NCBI GenBank assembly: GCA_030148025.1
Contig: JASBUG010000024.1
Span: 1 to 61,805, forward strand
Reading direction: 5' to 3'
Source: Flavobacteriaceae bacterium
GTDB lineage: Bacteria; Bacteroidota; Bacteroidia; Flavobacteriales; Flavobacteriaceae
Length of the DNA: 61,805 bases
The notes under the pieces are model-generated. The model searched no databases and was not told the origin of the DNA. It saw nothing but the letters and a program-made list of their open reading frames with translations. Position numbers and translations under genes: made by a program. Shown piece after piece: positions 43,904 to 53,489 of this stretch; the first letter of the stretch is position 1; every line of letters begins with the position of its first letter.

Positions 43904-45220
43904 ATGAGCAAATCTATTTCTGGTTTTTCTAAGCTGTCTAAATCAAAAAAGATCGATTGGATCGTAGACACTTATTTTTCTAATAAAGAAGCTGCAAAAA
44001 TTATTTTAAAGCAATATTGGAATACTAACGAAAAACTACAACAATTGCATGATGAATTTATAGAGAATACTATTACCAACTACTATTTACCATTAGGAGT
44101 TGCACCTAACTTTCTTATAAATGATGTTTTGTATACCATACCAATGGCTATTGAAGAAAGTTCAGTAGTAGCTGCTGCTAGTAAGGCTGCAAAATTTTGG
44201 TTGGACAGAGGCGGATTTAAAGCCGAAGTTATCTCGACCACAAAAATTGGTCAGGTACACTTTAAATATACAGGATCGTATAACAAGCTCAATAGTTATT
44301 TTAATTTTATTAAACCACAACTATTTGAAGACGCTAAGCATATTACCAAAAATATGGAAAAGCGCGGTGGTGGTATTCTAGATATAGATCTTATAGACAA
44401 GACTAACGATATTCCAGGTTACTACCAACTGCACGCTACCTTTGAAACGTTGGATGCCATGGGAGCTAATTTTATTAACTCTTGTTTAGAGCAATTTGCT
44501 AAAACCTTTAAGGAGAACGCTAGCAATTTTCCAGAGTTTACACATGATGATAGCAATATAGAAATCATCATGAGTATTTTATCTAATTATGTTCCAGAAT
44601 GTCTGGTACGTGCTGAAGTTAGTTGTAAAGTTGAAGAACTTGATGAAGGTAATAATATATCACCAGAAGCTTTTGCAAACAAGTTTTTACAAGCCGTAAA
44701 CATTGCTGAAGTTGAACCATATCGAGCTGTAACCCACAATAAGGGTATCATGAATGGGATTGACGCTGTGGTTTTGGCTACTGGAAACGACTTTAGAGCC
44801 ATTGAAGCAGGTGTACACGCTTACGCTGCCCGAAATGGAAAATATACCAGCCTAACACATGCTAGTATAGATAATGGTATTTTTAGATTTTGGATTGAAA
44901 TTCCTTTGGCACTTGGAACCGTTGGAGGCCTAACAGGCTTACATCCATTAGTTAAATTAGCTTTAGAAATGCTAAATCAACCCTCGGCAAAAGAGTTGAT
45001 GAAAATTGTTGCTGTTGCAGGTTTAGCACAAAACTTTGCTGCTCTTCGTTCGTTAACCACCACTGGTATTCAACAAGGACATATGAAAATGCACCTTATG
45101 AATATTTTAAACCAGTTTGATGCTAATGAAGTTGAAAAAAACAAGTTAATTGAACATTTCAAAACTAATACTGTTACCCATAGTGCAGTTGTTGAAGCTA
45201 TTGAAAACTTAAGGAATTAA
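43904..45220 (+). CDS. mvaA: Hydroxymethylglutaryl-CoA reductase (class II)
   Basis: A 438-residue protein of class II length, no membrane anchor. It interconverts HMG-CoA and mevalonate. Signature segments are ENTITNYYLPLGVAPNF, DAMGANFINSC, HNKGIMNGIDAVVLATGND and LGTVGGLTGLHPLVK. In Flavobacteriia this enzyme feeds the mevalonate route to isoprenoids. The gene is followed by a one-base overlap with a small membrane protein and then a GHMP kinase. Confidence 0.95.
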   Translation: MSKSISGFSKLSKSKKIDWIVDTYFSNKEAAKIILKQYWNTNEKLQQLHDEFIENTITNYYLPLGVAPNFLINDVLYTIPMAIEESSVVAAASKAAKFWLDRGGFKAEVISTTKIGQVHFKYTGSYNKLNSYFNFIKPQLFEDAKHITKNMEKRGGGILDIDLIDKTNDIPGYYQLHATFETLDAMGANFINSCLEQFAKTFKENASNFPEFTHDDSNIEIIMSILSNYVPECLVRAEVSCKVEELDEGNNISPEAFANKFLQAVNIAEVEPYRAVTHNKGIMNGIDAVVLATGNDFRAIEAGVHAYAARNGKYTSLTHASIDNGIFRFWIEIPLALGTVGGLTGLHPLVKLALEMLNQPSAKELMKIVAVAGLAQNFAALRSLTTTGIQQGHMKMHLMNILNQFDANEVEKNKLIEHFKTNTVTHSAVVEAIENLRN

Positions 45221-45414
45221 TGGTTACAAATGGAGCATATCAGTTTTCAAAAATGCTTGGAGCCATTTTTTACTATTTAATTTCGGGTTTAAAAAACAAT
45301 TTTGATTTTTATAATAGTGAAAAATTTAATACTCGAAACATCTGGACTGGTTATGTAATTCAGCTCACTTTTATGGCTATTGGAATTTATTTAATTATTC
45401 ATTTTAACACTTAA
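45220..45414 (+). CDS. Small membrane protein in the mevalonate operon
   Basis: A 64-residue protein whose ATG overlaps the reductase stop (TAATG). Hydrophobic segments at about 10-22 and 45-60 with an aromatic-rich loop (KNNFDFYNSEKFNTRN). It is followed 3 bases later by the GHMP kinase. The tight arrangement argues that it is a real gene. No family recognised. Confidence 0.7.
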   Translation: MVTNGAYQFSKMLGAIFYYLISGLKNNFDFYNSEKFNTRNIWTGYVIQLTFMAIGIYLIIHFNT

Positions 45415-45417
45415 GAA

Positions 45418-46326
45418 TTGCAGACTTTTAATAGCAACGGAAAATTACTTTTAACAGGAGAATATCTAGTTCTTGATGGTGCAAAAGCTTTAGCTTTACC
45501 AACCGTCTATGGACAATCGTTATCCATAGAAGCCACTAATTCTAAAAATATATATTGGCAGAGTATAGACCATAATGGCAAAGTATGGTTTGAATGTGAA
45601 TTTGAAATTAATGATGGCTTCTCACCTAAAGCTCCAGTAAATGAAACTGCTTTTACTCTAACTAAAATTTTAAAAAGCTGTAAAACAATCAATCCAGATT
45701 TTCTAAAAAACACTTCTGGAATTAAAGTCACTACTAAATTAGATTTCCCAAATAATTGGGGGCTAGGCAGCTCCTCTACATTAATCAACAACATTGCTAA
45801 TTGGGCTAACGTAGATGCCTATAAATTGTTAGCACTAACATTTGGAGGCAGTGGTTATGATATAGCTTGTGCTCAACACAATTTTCCAATAAGCTATCAA
45901 TTAAAAGATTCTGACAGAATTGTAAAAAAGCAGGATTTTAATCCAGTTTTTTCAGATAACTTATATTTTATATATCTAAATAAAAAACAAAACAGTCGTG
46001 ATGGTATTGCTCATTACAAACTCAACAAAAATGATCTTCAAAAAGAAATTTTAGAGGTCAATCACATCACATCTAAGATTGTAAAATGTGTACAATTTGA
46101 AGCCTTTTCTAAACTCATAACTAGACATGAACAAATCATAGCTTCTGTAATACAACAAACACCTGTTAAAAATCTTTATTTTAATGACTTTCATGGCTCA
46201 ATTAAAAGCTTAGGAGCTTGGGGAGGAGATTTTATTTTAGTTGCATCAAAAGACAACCCAAGTAATTATTTTAAACAAAAAGGATTTACTACCATCATTC
46301 CTTATGACGAAATGATATTAAAATAA
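45418..46326 (+). CDS. GHMP-family kinase (GYDIA type), probable mevalonate-pathway kinase
   Basis: A 302-residue protein starting with TTG 3 bases after the previous stop. GHMP motifs: N-terminal SNGKLLLTGEYLVLDGAKAL, the ATP-binding loop NWGLGSSSTLINN and GGSGYDIACAQ, which names the GYDIA subgroup. C-terminal GAWGGDFILV is the third motif. It phosphorylates a small alcohol or phosphate intermediate, most likely in mevalonate metabolism judging from its operon with HMG-CoA reductase. A terminator follows. Confidence 0.9.
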   Translation: MQTFNSNGKLLLTGEYLVLDGAKALALPTVYGQSLSIEATNSKNIYWQSIDHNGKVWFECEFEINDGFSPKAPVNETAFTLTKILKSCKTINPDFLKNTSGIKVTTKLDFPNNWGLGSSSTLINNIANWANVDAYKLLALTFGGSGYDIACAQHNFPISYQLKDSDRIVKKQDFNPVFSDNLYFIYLNKKQNSRDGIAHYKLNKNDLQKEILEVNHITSKIVKCVQFEAFSKLITRHEQIIASVIQQTPVKNLYFNDFHGSIKSLGAWGGDFILVASKDNPSNYFKQKGFTTIIPYDEMILK

Positions 46327-46355
46327 AAAAGGCTCCACAATGTGAAGCCTTTTTT
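46325..46355. terminator. Bidirectional terminator
   Basis: AAAAAAGGCTCCACA and TGTGAAGCCTTTTTT, one mismatch, between the GHMP kinase and the leftward foldase gene. Confidence 0.82.
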
Positions 46356-46377
46356 ATTTATCTATTATAATTAATTC

Positions 46378-48525
46378 TTAATAGAATGTTGCTCTATTAT
46401 CGTCAATTTTAGCTGCTTCTTTTAAGGCATTATATAACGCCGTATTTACAGCAGCAGATTTAGTATTTCCTACTCTATTTGCAGCCGCTTGATAATTTGG
46501 CAACCCATCAGCAGGGGTTTTCTTAGTTACTTGTACTACATACACTCCAAGATTTCCATCAACAGGCTGAGACACTTTACCTTCTTCCAGTCCAAATGCA
46601 GATCCGATAACTTTAGGCTCTCTTCCTGCTCCAGATAAGGTTGGGTTTTTCATATTAATTGCCAACGATGTCTTTACTTGTTGCCCTTGGCTAGCAGCAA
46701 TATCCTCAATTGTACTACCAGAGAACTTTGCTCTAATTAATTCAGCTTTCTTTTCCTTTCTAATAGCTGTTAAAGCAGTAATTGAAGCTTTTTCTGTACT
46801 CATTAATCCTTTTTCTCCTTTGGCAGTCACCATTACCACTGCATAGCCTCCTTGTAAATTAAAACGCTTAACATCGCCAACTTTTACACCATCTTCATAG
46901 GCCCAACGAACAATAGCTCTTTGATTCCCTAATCCTGGTATATTTTCATCTAAAGCTTTTATACTACTTACTGGCATTACACTATAGTTGTTTTCTTTAG
47001 CTACTTCATTAAAATCTTTATCTGCAACAGCTATTTCAAACTTAGATGTTTCATTAAATATTTTATCTATAGTTTCGTCAGATGGCTCTATAACTTGAGC
47101 TAAGTTACCAACTTTTACCGCTCTCTGTTTGTCGCCTTGACTTAAAATTTCGATAACGTGGTATCCAAAATCTGTCTTTACAACATCTAAAGAACCTACA
47201 TTATTATTAAATGAGAACTCCTTGAATTCTGGAGCCATACCTGAGTTATATGCAAACTCAATTTCTCCACCTTTCTCGTTACTTACCTTATCTGATGAAA
47301 GATCTAAAAGATCTGAAAATTTAGAACGGTTACCTCTTACCACTCTTAAAATACTATCGGCAGTTGCTTTGGCTTCCTCGTCAGTTTTCGTATCTGTTGG
47401 TAAAGCTCTCATTGCTCCTACAAATGGTATTAAAATATGTCTAACCTTTACAGAGTCTGCTAATTGTTTAACATCAATTAGTTTACTAATCTTAAACATG
47501 TTTCCATCTTTATATGGACCATAAACCTCACCTTTATTTAAGTTAAATATGCTATCTGCTACAGCAGTAGGTAACACATTTTTAAATACGTAATCATCGT
47601 ATAATTTTAATGCTGAATTTGCAGCTAAAAAGCCTTCATCATCAGTTGTATTTATAAAACCTACAACTGTTTCTGTAGCTTTAGTAGTTTCATTATACTC
47701 TTCTTTATCTTCTAATAAAGATTTTAAATTGTCTTGAATAGCAGTCTCGTCTTCTAAAGATGGCTCTTCTTTAAATTGAACAAAATAAATATCTCTAGAC
47801 TCTTCTACTTCGTATTGGTTTTTATGCTTGTTAATGTAGCTTGAAATATCAGATTTTGACACAGTGATCGTACTATCTGGAATCGATGAATAAGGCACCT
47901 GAACAAACTTGATATCTACTTTATCGTTTTCAAGTTTATAATCTAATTCACCTTCAGCTAATGTCCCTATAACACCAGCTTTAATCATATTGTAATACGT
48001 TTGTTGTCTCCCGTTAACCGAAATATTTCTTTCGTAATTAGTCCATGCTTCATAGTTAATTGGAGACCCTCCTAACATTGATGTTTCAGGAGAGATTGCT
48101 TTTAAATTTGCAATAAACTCATTTAGTTTATTTTCGTCATAAACACCATCTTCATTTTTAAACTCATCAAACGACGCTAATCCTGTTTTAAGCAGATCTC
48201 TCATTTGGTCTCTTTCTACAGTAATTCCTAAAGCATCATACTGTGCATTCATAATAGTGTTTCGAACCTCCTGATCCCAAACTCTATTCATTGCTTGTGT
48301 ATTTGTTAGCGAGCCACCAAACTGTCTTTGAGCTGCTTCTACTTTAGCCATAAAATCGTCTCTTTTAATATCTTCACCATCAATAGTAGCGATTACGTTT
48401 TGAGACTTGCTAGAAAATCCATCACTATTTTTAAATAAATCTGCTAAGACAAAAGAGAATAATGCCATAGCGATTATTAAAATTAAGAATAACGAACGTT
48501 GTCTGATTTTATTTAAAATTGCCAT
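46378..48525 (-). CDS. PpiD-like membrane-anchored peptidyl-prolyl isomerase
   Basis: About 715 residues from the Met at 48525 (MAILNKIRQRSLF), the usual start for this family. An in-frame start 60 bases further upstream adds 20 atypical residues and is not favoured. One N-terminal helix (~12-30), a SurA_N-like chaperone region, and a parvulin-type rotamase domain in the middle (~residues 355-460, with VRHILIPF and GGEIEFAYNSGMAPEFKEFSF). It assists folding of outer-membrane proteins from the inner membrane. Confidence 0.9.
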   Translation of the reverse strand: MAILNKIRQRSLFLILIIAMALFSFVLADLFKNSDGFSSKSQNVIATIDGEDIKRDDFMAKVEAAQRQFGGSLTNTQAMNRVWDQEVRNTIMNAQYDALGITVERDQMRDLLKTGLASFDEFKNEDGVYDENKLNEFIANLKAISPETSMLGGSPINYEAWTNYERNISVNGRQQTYYNMIKAGVIGTLAEGELDYKLENDKVDIKFVQVPYSSIPDSTITVSKSDISSYINKHKNQYEVEESRDIYFVQFKEEPSLEDETAIQDNLKSLLEDKEEYNETTKATETVVGFINTTDDEGFLAANSALKLYDDYVFKNVLPTAVADSIFNLNKGEVYGPYKDGNMFKISKLIDVKQLADSVKVRHILIPFVGAMRALPTDTKTDEEAKATADSILRVVRGNRSKFSDLLDLSSDKVSNEKGGEIEFAYNSGMAPEFKEFSFNNNVGSLDVVKTDFGYHVIEILSQGDKQRAVKVGNLAQVIEPSDETIDKIFNETSKFEIAVADKDFNEVAKENNYSVMPVSSIKALDENIPGLGNQRAIVRWAYEDGVKVGDVKRFNLQGGYAVVMVTAKGEKGLMSTEKASITALTAIRKEKKAELIRAKFSGSTIEDIAASQGQQVKTSLAINMKNPTLSGAGREPKVIGSAFGLEEGKVSQPVDGNLGVYVVQVTKKTPADGLPNYQAAANRVGNTKSAAVNTALYNALKEAAKIDDNRATFY

Positions 48526-48688
48526 TTGTAATTTAAATTTAATGTAACTCCTTAATGAGTATTCAACAAAACAGATCATTAACAACCAATGATCTTCCTA
48601 AAAACTATAAAATATCGTGCGCGAAAATACCATTTTATACTTAATAATAAAAGTAGAATATCGGATTAATTAGCCTATTGTAAGATTT

Positions 48689-49975
48689 TTAATCCTGATT
48701 TAAAACATGAAGTGATACAACGTCAATTTTGGTATTTGACACTTCCAGAATTGTAAATAAGAAATTTTCTATTTGAACTTTTTCGTTTTGTTCGGGTATT
48801 TCTTCGGTACTATTTACTATAAGCCCTCCAAGTGTTTCGTAGTTTTCATTTTCTGGAAGCCCCAATTTATAAGTCTCGTTTAAATAGTCTACATCAAGTC
48901 TTGCAGACAGATGAAATTTGGTTTCATTTATTTTTTCTTCTAGTAGCTCTATACTATCGTGTTCATCTTCAATTTCGCCAAAAAGCTCCTCTACAATGTC
49001 TTCAACAGTCATAATACCCGAAGTTCCTCCATATTCATCTAGTACAACCGACATACTTTTGCGCTTCTTTATAAGCACATTTAGCACATCTTTAGCAAGC
49101 ATTGTTTCTGGAACAAACTCAACAGGCATGATCATAGATTTGATTGATTTTGGTTTTTTAAAAAGATCGAAAGAATGAACATACCCTAATATATCGTCTA
49201 TGGTATTCTTATAAACCAAAATCTTTGAATAGCCTGTTGACGTAAATAATTCATTTAGAGATTTTACACTATCGTGAATTTCAACAGCCATAAGCTCTGT
49301 ACGAGGTATCATAACTTCTCTAGATTTGACCTCTGAAAACTCTAAAGCATTTTGAAAAATTTGAATTTCACTATCTACGTCATCGTCCTCTTCAACAGAT
49401 TCCATTTGTTCACTAATATAATTTCCCAACTCTACTTTAGTAAAAGCAAGTTGTATCTTATCGCCATCTGTTTTAAAAAACACCTTTAGCACCATATCTG
49501 AAATCCAAATAACAAAATCTGAAATCAACGAAAATATAACGTAAAAAACATAGGCAGGAAAGGCCAGAACTTTTAGCAATAAATTAGAATATATTTGAAA
49601 AAACACCTTTGGCAAAAACTCGGCTGTTACCAAAATTATTAGTGTTGAAATAATGGTTTGTGTTAATAGACTAAGATCTGTTATTAAATAGCTTAAAAAG
49701 TTATTATTTATAGATAACCCTTGAAACCAGCTCATGAGCAAATCGCCCATATAAAAACCATAAATCACTAAAGCTATATTATTACCAATAAGCATAGTGG
49801 CAATAAACTTAGAAGGTTTAGATGTAAGCTTGGTAAGTATTTTGGCTAAAAGCCCGTTTTGTTTTTTTTCAAGTTCTATGTGTATTTTATTTGAAGACAC
49901 ATAGGCAATTTCCATTCCCGAAAAAAAAGCCGAGAACAGTAAAGACACAATAATGATAATAACCTCAGGACTCAT
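48689..49975 (-). CDS. HlyC/CorC (CNNM-CBS) family transporter
   Basis: A 428-residue protein: DUF21/CNNM membrane domain (~1-190), a CBS pair (~205-330, including REVMIPRTELMAVE and SVVLDEYGGTSGIMTVEDIVEELFGEIEDEHD, shown as two parts) and a CorC_HlyC C-terminal domain (~345-425). Relatives are linked to Mg2+/Co2+ efflux or sensing. It lies in a leftward run with lptC, a common flavobacterial arrangement. Confidence 0.92.
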   Translation of the reverse strand: MSPEVIIIIVSLLFSAFFSGMEIAYVSSNKIHIELEKKQNGLLAKILTKLTSKPSKFIATMLIGNNIALVIYGFYMGDLLMSWFQGLSINNNFLSYLITDLSLLTQTIISTLIILVTAEFLPKVFFQIYSNLLLKVLAFPAYVFYVIFSLISDFVIWISDMVLKVFFKTDGDKIQLAFTKVELGNYISEQMESVEEDDDVDSEIQIFQNALEFSEVKSREVMIPRTELMAVEIHDSVKSLNELFTSTGYSKILVYKNTIDDILGYVHSFDLFKKPKSIKSMIMPVEFVPETMLAKDVLNVLIKKRKSMSVVLDEYGGTSGIMTVEDIVEELFGEIEDEHDSIELLEEKINETKFHLSARLDVDYLNETYKLGLPENENYETLGGLIVNSTEEIPEQNEKVQIENFLFTILEVSNTKIDVVSLHVLNQD

Positions 49976-49981
49976 ATTTAA

Positions 49982-50173
49982 TTATAGCTTCCCTCTATCC
50001 TGGAAGCGTTTCCTGAATTTTTTCCTAAAGAAAAACATAAACAACGCCAATGCGGCAAAGAAAAGTGACATATACGATCGGTTTCTATCTATATTCCAAT
50101 TCATGATAGCATCGTATAAAAATAGAAGTACAAAAAGTAAATATGCGTATTGTAAAAACTGTAGTAGTTTCAT
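49982..50173 (-). CDS. Small membrane protein between lptC and the CorC-like gene
   Basis: A 63-residue protein with two hydrophobic segments (~6-24 and 34-50) and a very basic C-terminus (FRKKFRKRFQDRGKL). It starts 57 bases after lptC ends and stops 6 bases before the CorC-like gene. The gene order suggests it is real. No known function. Confidence 0.7.
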   Translation of the reverse strand: MKLLQFLQYAYLLFVLLFLYDAIMNWNIDRNRSYMSLFFAALALFMFFFRKKFRKRFQDRGKL

Positions 50174-50229
50174 TATTAGAGTGATAAATTAATAATTAGT
50201 GATAGTTAGAATATTAGTAAAGATAACAA

Positions 50230-50784
50230 TTATTCATCTAAATAAATGACACCTGTTACCTCTAAAACACGAGCATTTTCAAAACTTTTGTTCGAATCGA
50301 AACCAACTCCATTTATAAGTTCATCTTGCCTTTTGAATTTAACAGGCTTATTGGTAAACATCCATTCACGCTTTTGATCATAAAACAACTGTTCTGCAAA
50401 AAGCGTGTCTTTATTATGTGTAGATAAAATAACATTGCCTTGCAAATCTATTAAGTCGGTTTCATCATAAATAATAGCATAATCGGCAATGACATTATTT
50501 TTATTTCCCTGTTCATCATAGATGGTAAAATTGATACCTTCAGGAAATTCAAAAAAAGCAAAATCACGATTAGAAAAATCAAGCATCTTTGAGCTTACTA
50601 AATGCGACTTTAATCGTCCAGAATCAGTATATTTTGTATTGATATTTTCGGCAATAGTAGCAGGTTCATTACTTAAAACACCTATGTTTTGAACCTCTTT
50701 AAAGTTATTTCTACAAGAAAAAAACATGGTCACAGTAAATACTGTGACCATGATAACTTTTATATGTTTTAATACCGAATTCAT
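50230..50784 (-). CDS. lptC: LPS export protein LptC
   Basis: A 184-residue protein with an N-terminal signal/anchor containing a Cys at residue 24 (FSC). It has the LptC beta-jellyroll pattern YTDSGRLKSHLVSSKML, DYAIIYDETDLIDLQGNV and LFYDQKREWMFTNKPV. LptC receives LPS from LptBFG and hands it to LptA in the periplasm. Overlaps the TPR gene upstream by one base. Confidence 0.9.
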   Translation of the reverse strand: MNSVLKHIKVIMVTVFTVTMFFSCRNNFKEVQNIGVLSNEPATIAENINTKYTDSGRLKSHLVSSKMLDFSNRDFAFFEFPEGINFTIYDEQGNKNNVIADYAIIYDETDLIDLQGNVILSTHNKDTLFAEQLFYDQKREWMFTNKPVKFKRQDELINGVGFDSNKSFENARVLEVTGVIYLDE

Positions 50785-52166
50785 TAAAGCTTAGGTACTG
50801 TAACGCTTCTACCAATCCAACAACCAATTTTGATTGATTCTCCAGAATTACCTTTAGAGAATATCTCACTCTTAGTAGGTGCCTTTGCTAAATAGTTAGC
50901 CACAGTTTGAGCCGATGCCTTTTTTAAACTAGCATCTACTCTTCCAGCTTTTCTTGCTGTTTGAGCTGCTAGCCAGTAAACGGCTCTTTTACTAAAGTTA
51001 TCTGTACCACAGTTATTAGCACTCTTTGCATACATTTGTGCAATTGCAATATATGCCGATCCTAACGATGGGTTTTCAGCTAAAGCTTTTTGATAATAGC
51101 TTCTTGCCTGACCATAACTTCCTTTTTTTCTGTACTTAGCAGCAATACTTGACAATCTTTTTGCCTTATCAAAGCTGTCTGTTTCTAACTCTACTGCTTG
51201 ATTAAAATAATTAACAGCTTCAGACCAGTTACCTTCTTTTTCTTTTAAAATTCCTAAGTAATAAGCTGTTGATGCATTAGGGTCTAAAGTGTTTTTCTGT
51301 TGCACTATTTTAACGAATAACGGATCGTCTGTACACTCTTTTGTATACATTCTATTCATTGCTCTTTGCAACCAAATTCCATCATTTTTAAATTGCTCAA
51401 AATCTTTTTGATATAAAGGCACTAAGTTTTCACAATTTGCTCTATCACCTAACTTTTTATCTACACTACCTACAATTTGACCGTAAGCTTTAAGATAACT
51501 GTTGTATGATTTTACTTTTCTAGCATCTTTTGGACTTAACTGTACTTCTTCATCTCCTTCAGACACAAACTTGTTCAGCTTAGCTGTATAATTTTTTATT
51601 TCAGATTCTATCTTTTCACTAACATCATCATACTTATTAAATAATTCTTGAGCTGGTTTTTTCCCAGCATCGTAAAGATCAACCATTAAAGAGAAGTAGG
51701 TATACAAACTTTTTGGGTTTGTAAATGTTTTAGCATCTGCTTTATACGCAGCATCAAAACTTGCATATAGTTCATCTTTTGAAATATTAAGCTCTTTTCT
51801 GTTATCGTACTTTACCTGGCTAGATTTTGCCATAAACTCACCTTTTGGTGTTTTACTCGCAAAATGCATTGCTCTTTCATCATAAAGTTTAATTAAATCG
51901 TTAACAAATCCTACTTTTTCTGCACCAGAAGATTTCTTTATTTTATCCTTAAGAATTCTTTCTCCATATGTATAAATGGCTCTGTTAAACTTTGGATTTC
52001 TTTTTCTAAGCTCCATCCAAGGCCCATAAGCTGCATCATAATTTTTAGCTTTTGCATATTCACTAAAAATTGATAATGTATTCATATCTTCTTCATTCCC
52101 TTGCGCCGAAATAACGTTAATGCCCATAAAAAGCATGGCTATTAACAGTGTAATTTTCGTCTTCAT
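50784..52166 (-). CDS. Secreted TPR-repeat protein
   Basis: A 460-residue protein with a signal peptide (cleavage near Ser-Ala-Gln, ~22). Helical throughout, with clear TPR units near residues 285-385 (AYYLGILKEKEGNWSEAV, GQARSYYQKALAENPSLGSA). It ends in a short beta-rich tail. Probably a periplasmic scaffold in the envelope operon coaX-OMP-TPR-lptC. No more specific function can be given. Confidence 0.85.
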   Translation of the reverse strand: MKTKITLLIAMLFMGINVISAQGNEEDMNTLSIFSEYAKAKNYDAAYGPWMELRKRNPKFNRAIYTYGERILKDKIKKSSGAEKVGFVNDLIKLYDERAMHFASKTPKGEFMAKSSQVKYDNRKELNISKDELYASFDAAYKADAKTFTNPKSLYTYFSLMVDLYDAGKKPAQELFNKYDDVSEKIESEIKNYTAKLNKFVSEGDEEVQLSPKDARKVKSYNSYLKAYGQIVGSVDKKLGDRANCENLVPLYQKDFEQFKNDGIWLQRAMNRMYTKECTDDPLFVKIVQQKNTLDPNASTAYYLGILKEKEGNWSEAVNYFNQAVELETDSFDKAKRLSSIAAKYRKKGSYGQARSYYQKALAENPSLGSAYIAIAQMYAKSANNCGTDNFSKRAVYWLAAQTARKAGRVDASLKKASAQTVANYLAKAPTKSEIFSKGNSGESIKIGCWIGRSVTVPKL

Positions 52167-52184
52167 AATTCTAGTATTAATTAA

Positions 52185-53489
52185 TTAGTTATATTTTCTT
52201 TTAACAAACCATCTGTCGTTTAATGACAAACTTAATTGGAAATTCACAAAATTCTCTTTTACCAAGTTTTGGTTAACAGTACCTCTTTGCCCTACTTCTA
52301 TTCCCATATTAACATTTGAGAATAATCGTCCAACTGGTAATCCTACACCAAAAGACATGCCAAACTCATTAATTGATTCGTCCTTTATCTTTAAACCAGT
52401 ATTTTCATATCTCAGTCCAGCTCTATATGTTACTCTTTTCCAATATTTAAAGGAATTATATTGAGGCGTATAGAACCCTCCTACAGAAAATGTTGAAGCA
52501 TCTTCATACGTTGCATTAGCAAAGCTAAACAAATCATTAGAGAACTCACTGGTTTTTAACAAAGTATACTCGGTTCCAACAAACCATTTTCTTGGCTCAC
52601 CAATACCAGCACCAAAAGCTAATTTAGTTGGTAATACTAAATCTGTTCTATCAAGATCTTCGGCAGCTAAGTCAACTTCAATCTCATTTACAGGAAACTC
52701 TTGACCTGAATTTGCATTAATAACTATGGTAGCAAATGTACGTTTATTATTAGAAGTAAGATCTGCCTTTGGTGAATATGTAAATGATGATGTTAACTGA
52801 AGTTTTTCAGAAATCATTGGTTTATACGAAACACCAAAGTTATAATTCAGCCCACTTAAATCGGATCTATTAGTTTCTCTACTTTGGTATTGCAGCAAAT
52901 TACCTTCATCATCATATCTAAAATTTATCACACTATTCTGCGTGTTTCCAAAATTATAACTTGCATCAACACCAATACTTAAATCCTTTGTTAGCTGGTA
53001 ACCTATTCCTAAAAAAGCCTTATTAACTCCACCTTCGCCACGGTATCTATATTCTAAAAAATCTTGATCGTTAAACGACTCTAACTTATAGCCTACAGAA
53101 GTATAAGGCATTATTCCAAAACCAACACCTAGTTTCCCCATTGGCAATGATAATGTTAAATAATCGAAAGTTGTTGAATTTGCTTTATCTGAAGCCGAAC
53201 TAGTTTTTAATGTAGTGTTAGAACTACTTCCTCCAACGCTAAATTTAATTACACTCCCCTCTCCATTAAAAGATTCTATATAACTACCAGCATATGAAGA
53301 TGGATTTCGTAAATTAACATGAATACTATCTGTATAAATGCTTAACCCACCCATACTCCTGTTTTCTGTAGTTCCCTTAAATTTTAAACTACCAATACCA
53401 TAAAATGAATAAGGAGATGTTGTCCCCTCTTGCCCATGAATATTTAAGGCTAAAAATGCTATAAAAACTAAGCAAAGCTGTTTTATCAT
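52185..53489 (-). CDS. Outer-membrane beta-barrel protein
   Basis: A 434-residue protein with a signal peptide (~1-19, ending HGQ) and alternating beta-strand pattern up to a C-terminal aromatic/Lys strand (RWFVKRKYN). The N-terminal SPYSFYGIGSLKFKG and the RSMGGLS segment resemble the OmpP1/FadL-like flavobacterial proteins. Possibly a hydrophobic-compound channel or structural porin. It overlaps coaX by 4 bases. Confidence 0.8.
   Translation of the reverse strand: MIKQLCLVFIAFLALNIHGQEGTTSPYSFYGIGSLKFKGTTENRSMGGLSIYTDSIHVNLRNPSSYAGSYIESFNGEGSVIKFSVGGSSSNTTLKTSSASDKANSTTFDYLTLSLPMGKLGVGFGIMPYTSVGYKLESFNDQDFLEYRYRGEGGVNKAFLGIGYQLTKDLSIGVDASYNFGNTQNSVINFRYDDEGNLLQYQSRETNRSDLSGLNYNFGVSYKPMISEKLQLTSSFTYSPKADLTSNNKRTFATIVINANSGQEFPVNEIEVDLAAEDLDRTDLVLPTKLAFGAGIGEPRKWFVGTEYTLLKTSEFSNDLFSFANATYEDASTFSVGGFYTPQYNSFKYWKRVTYRAGLRYENTGLKIKDESINEFGMSFGVGLPVGRLFSNVNMGIEVGQRGTVNQNLVKENFVNFQLSLSLNDRWFVKRKYN

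Noticed and set aside
48526..48585. N-terminal extension of the PpiD-like protein
   Set aside because: The added residues are not signal-like and come before the expected MAILNKIRQRSLF start.
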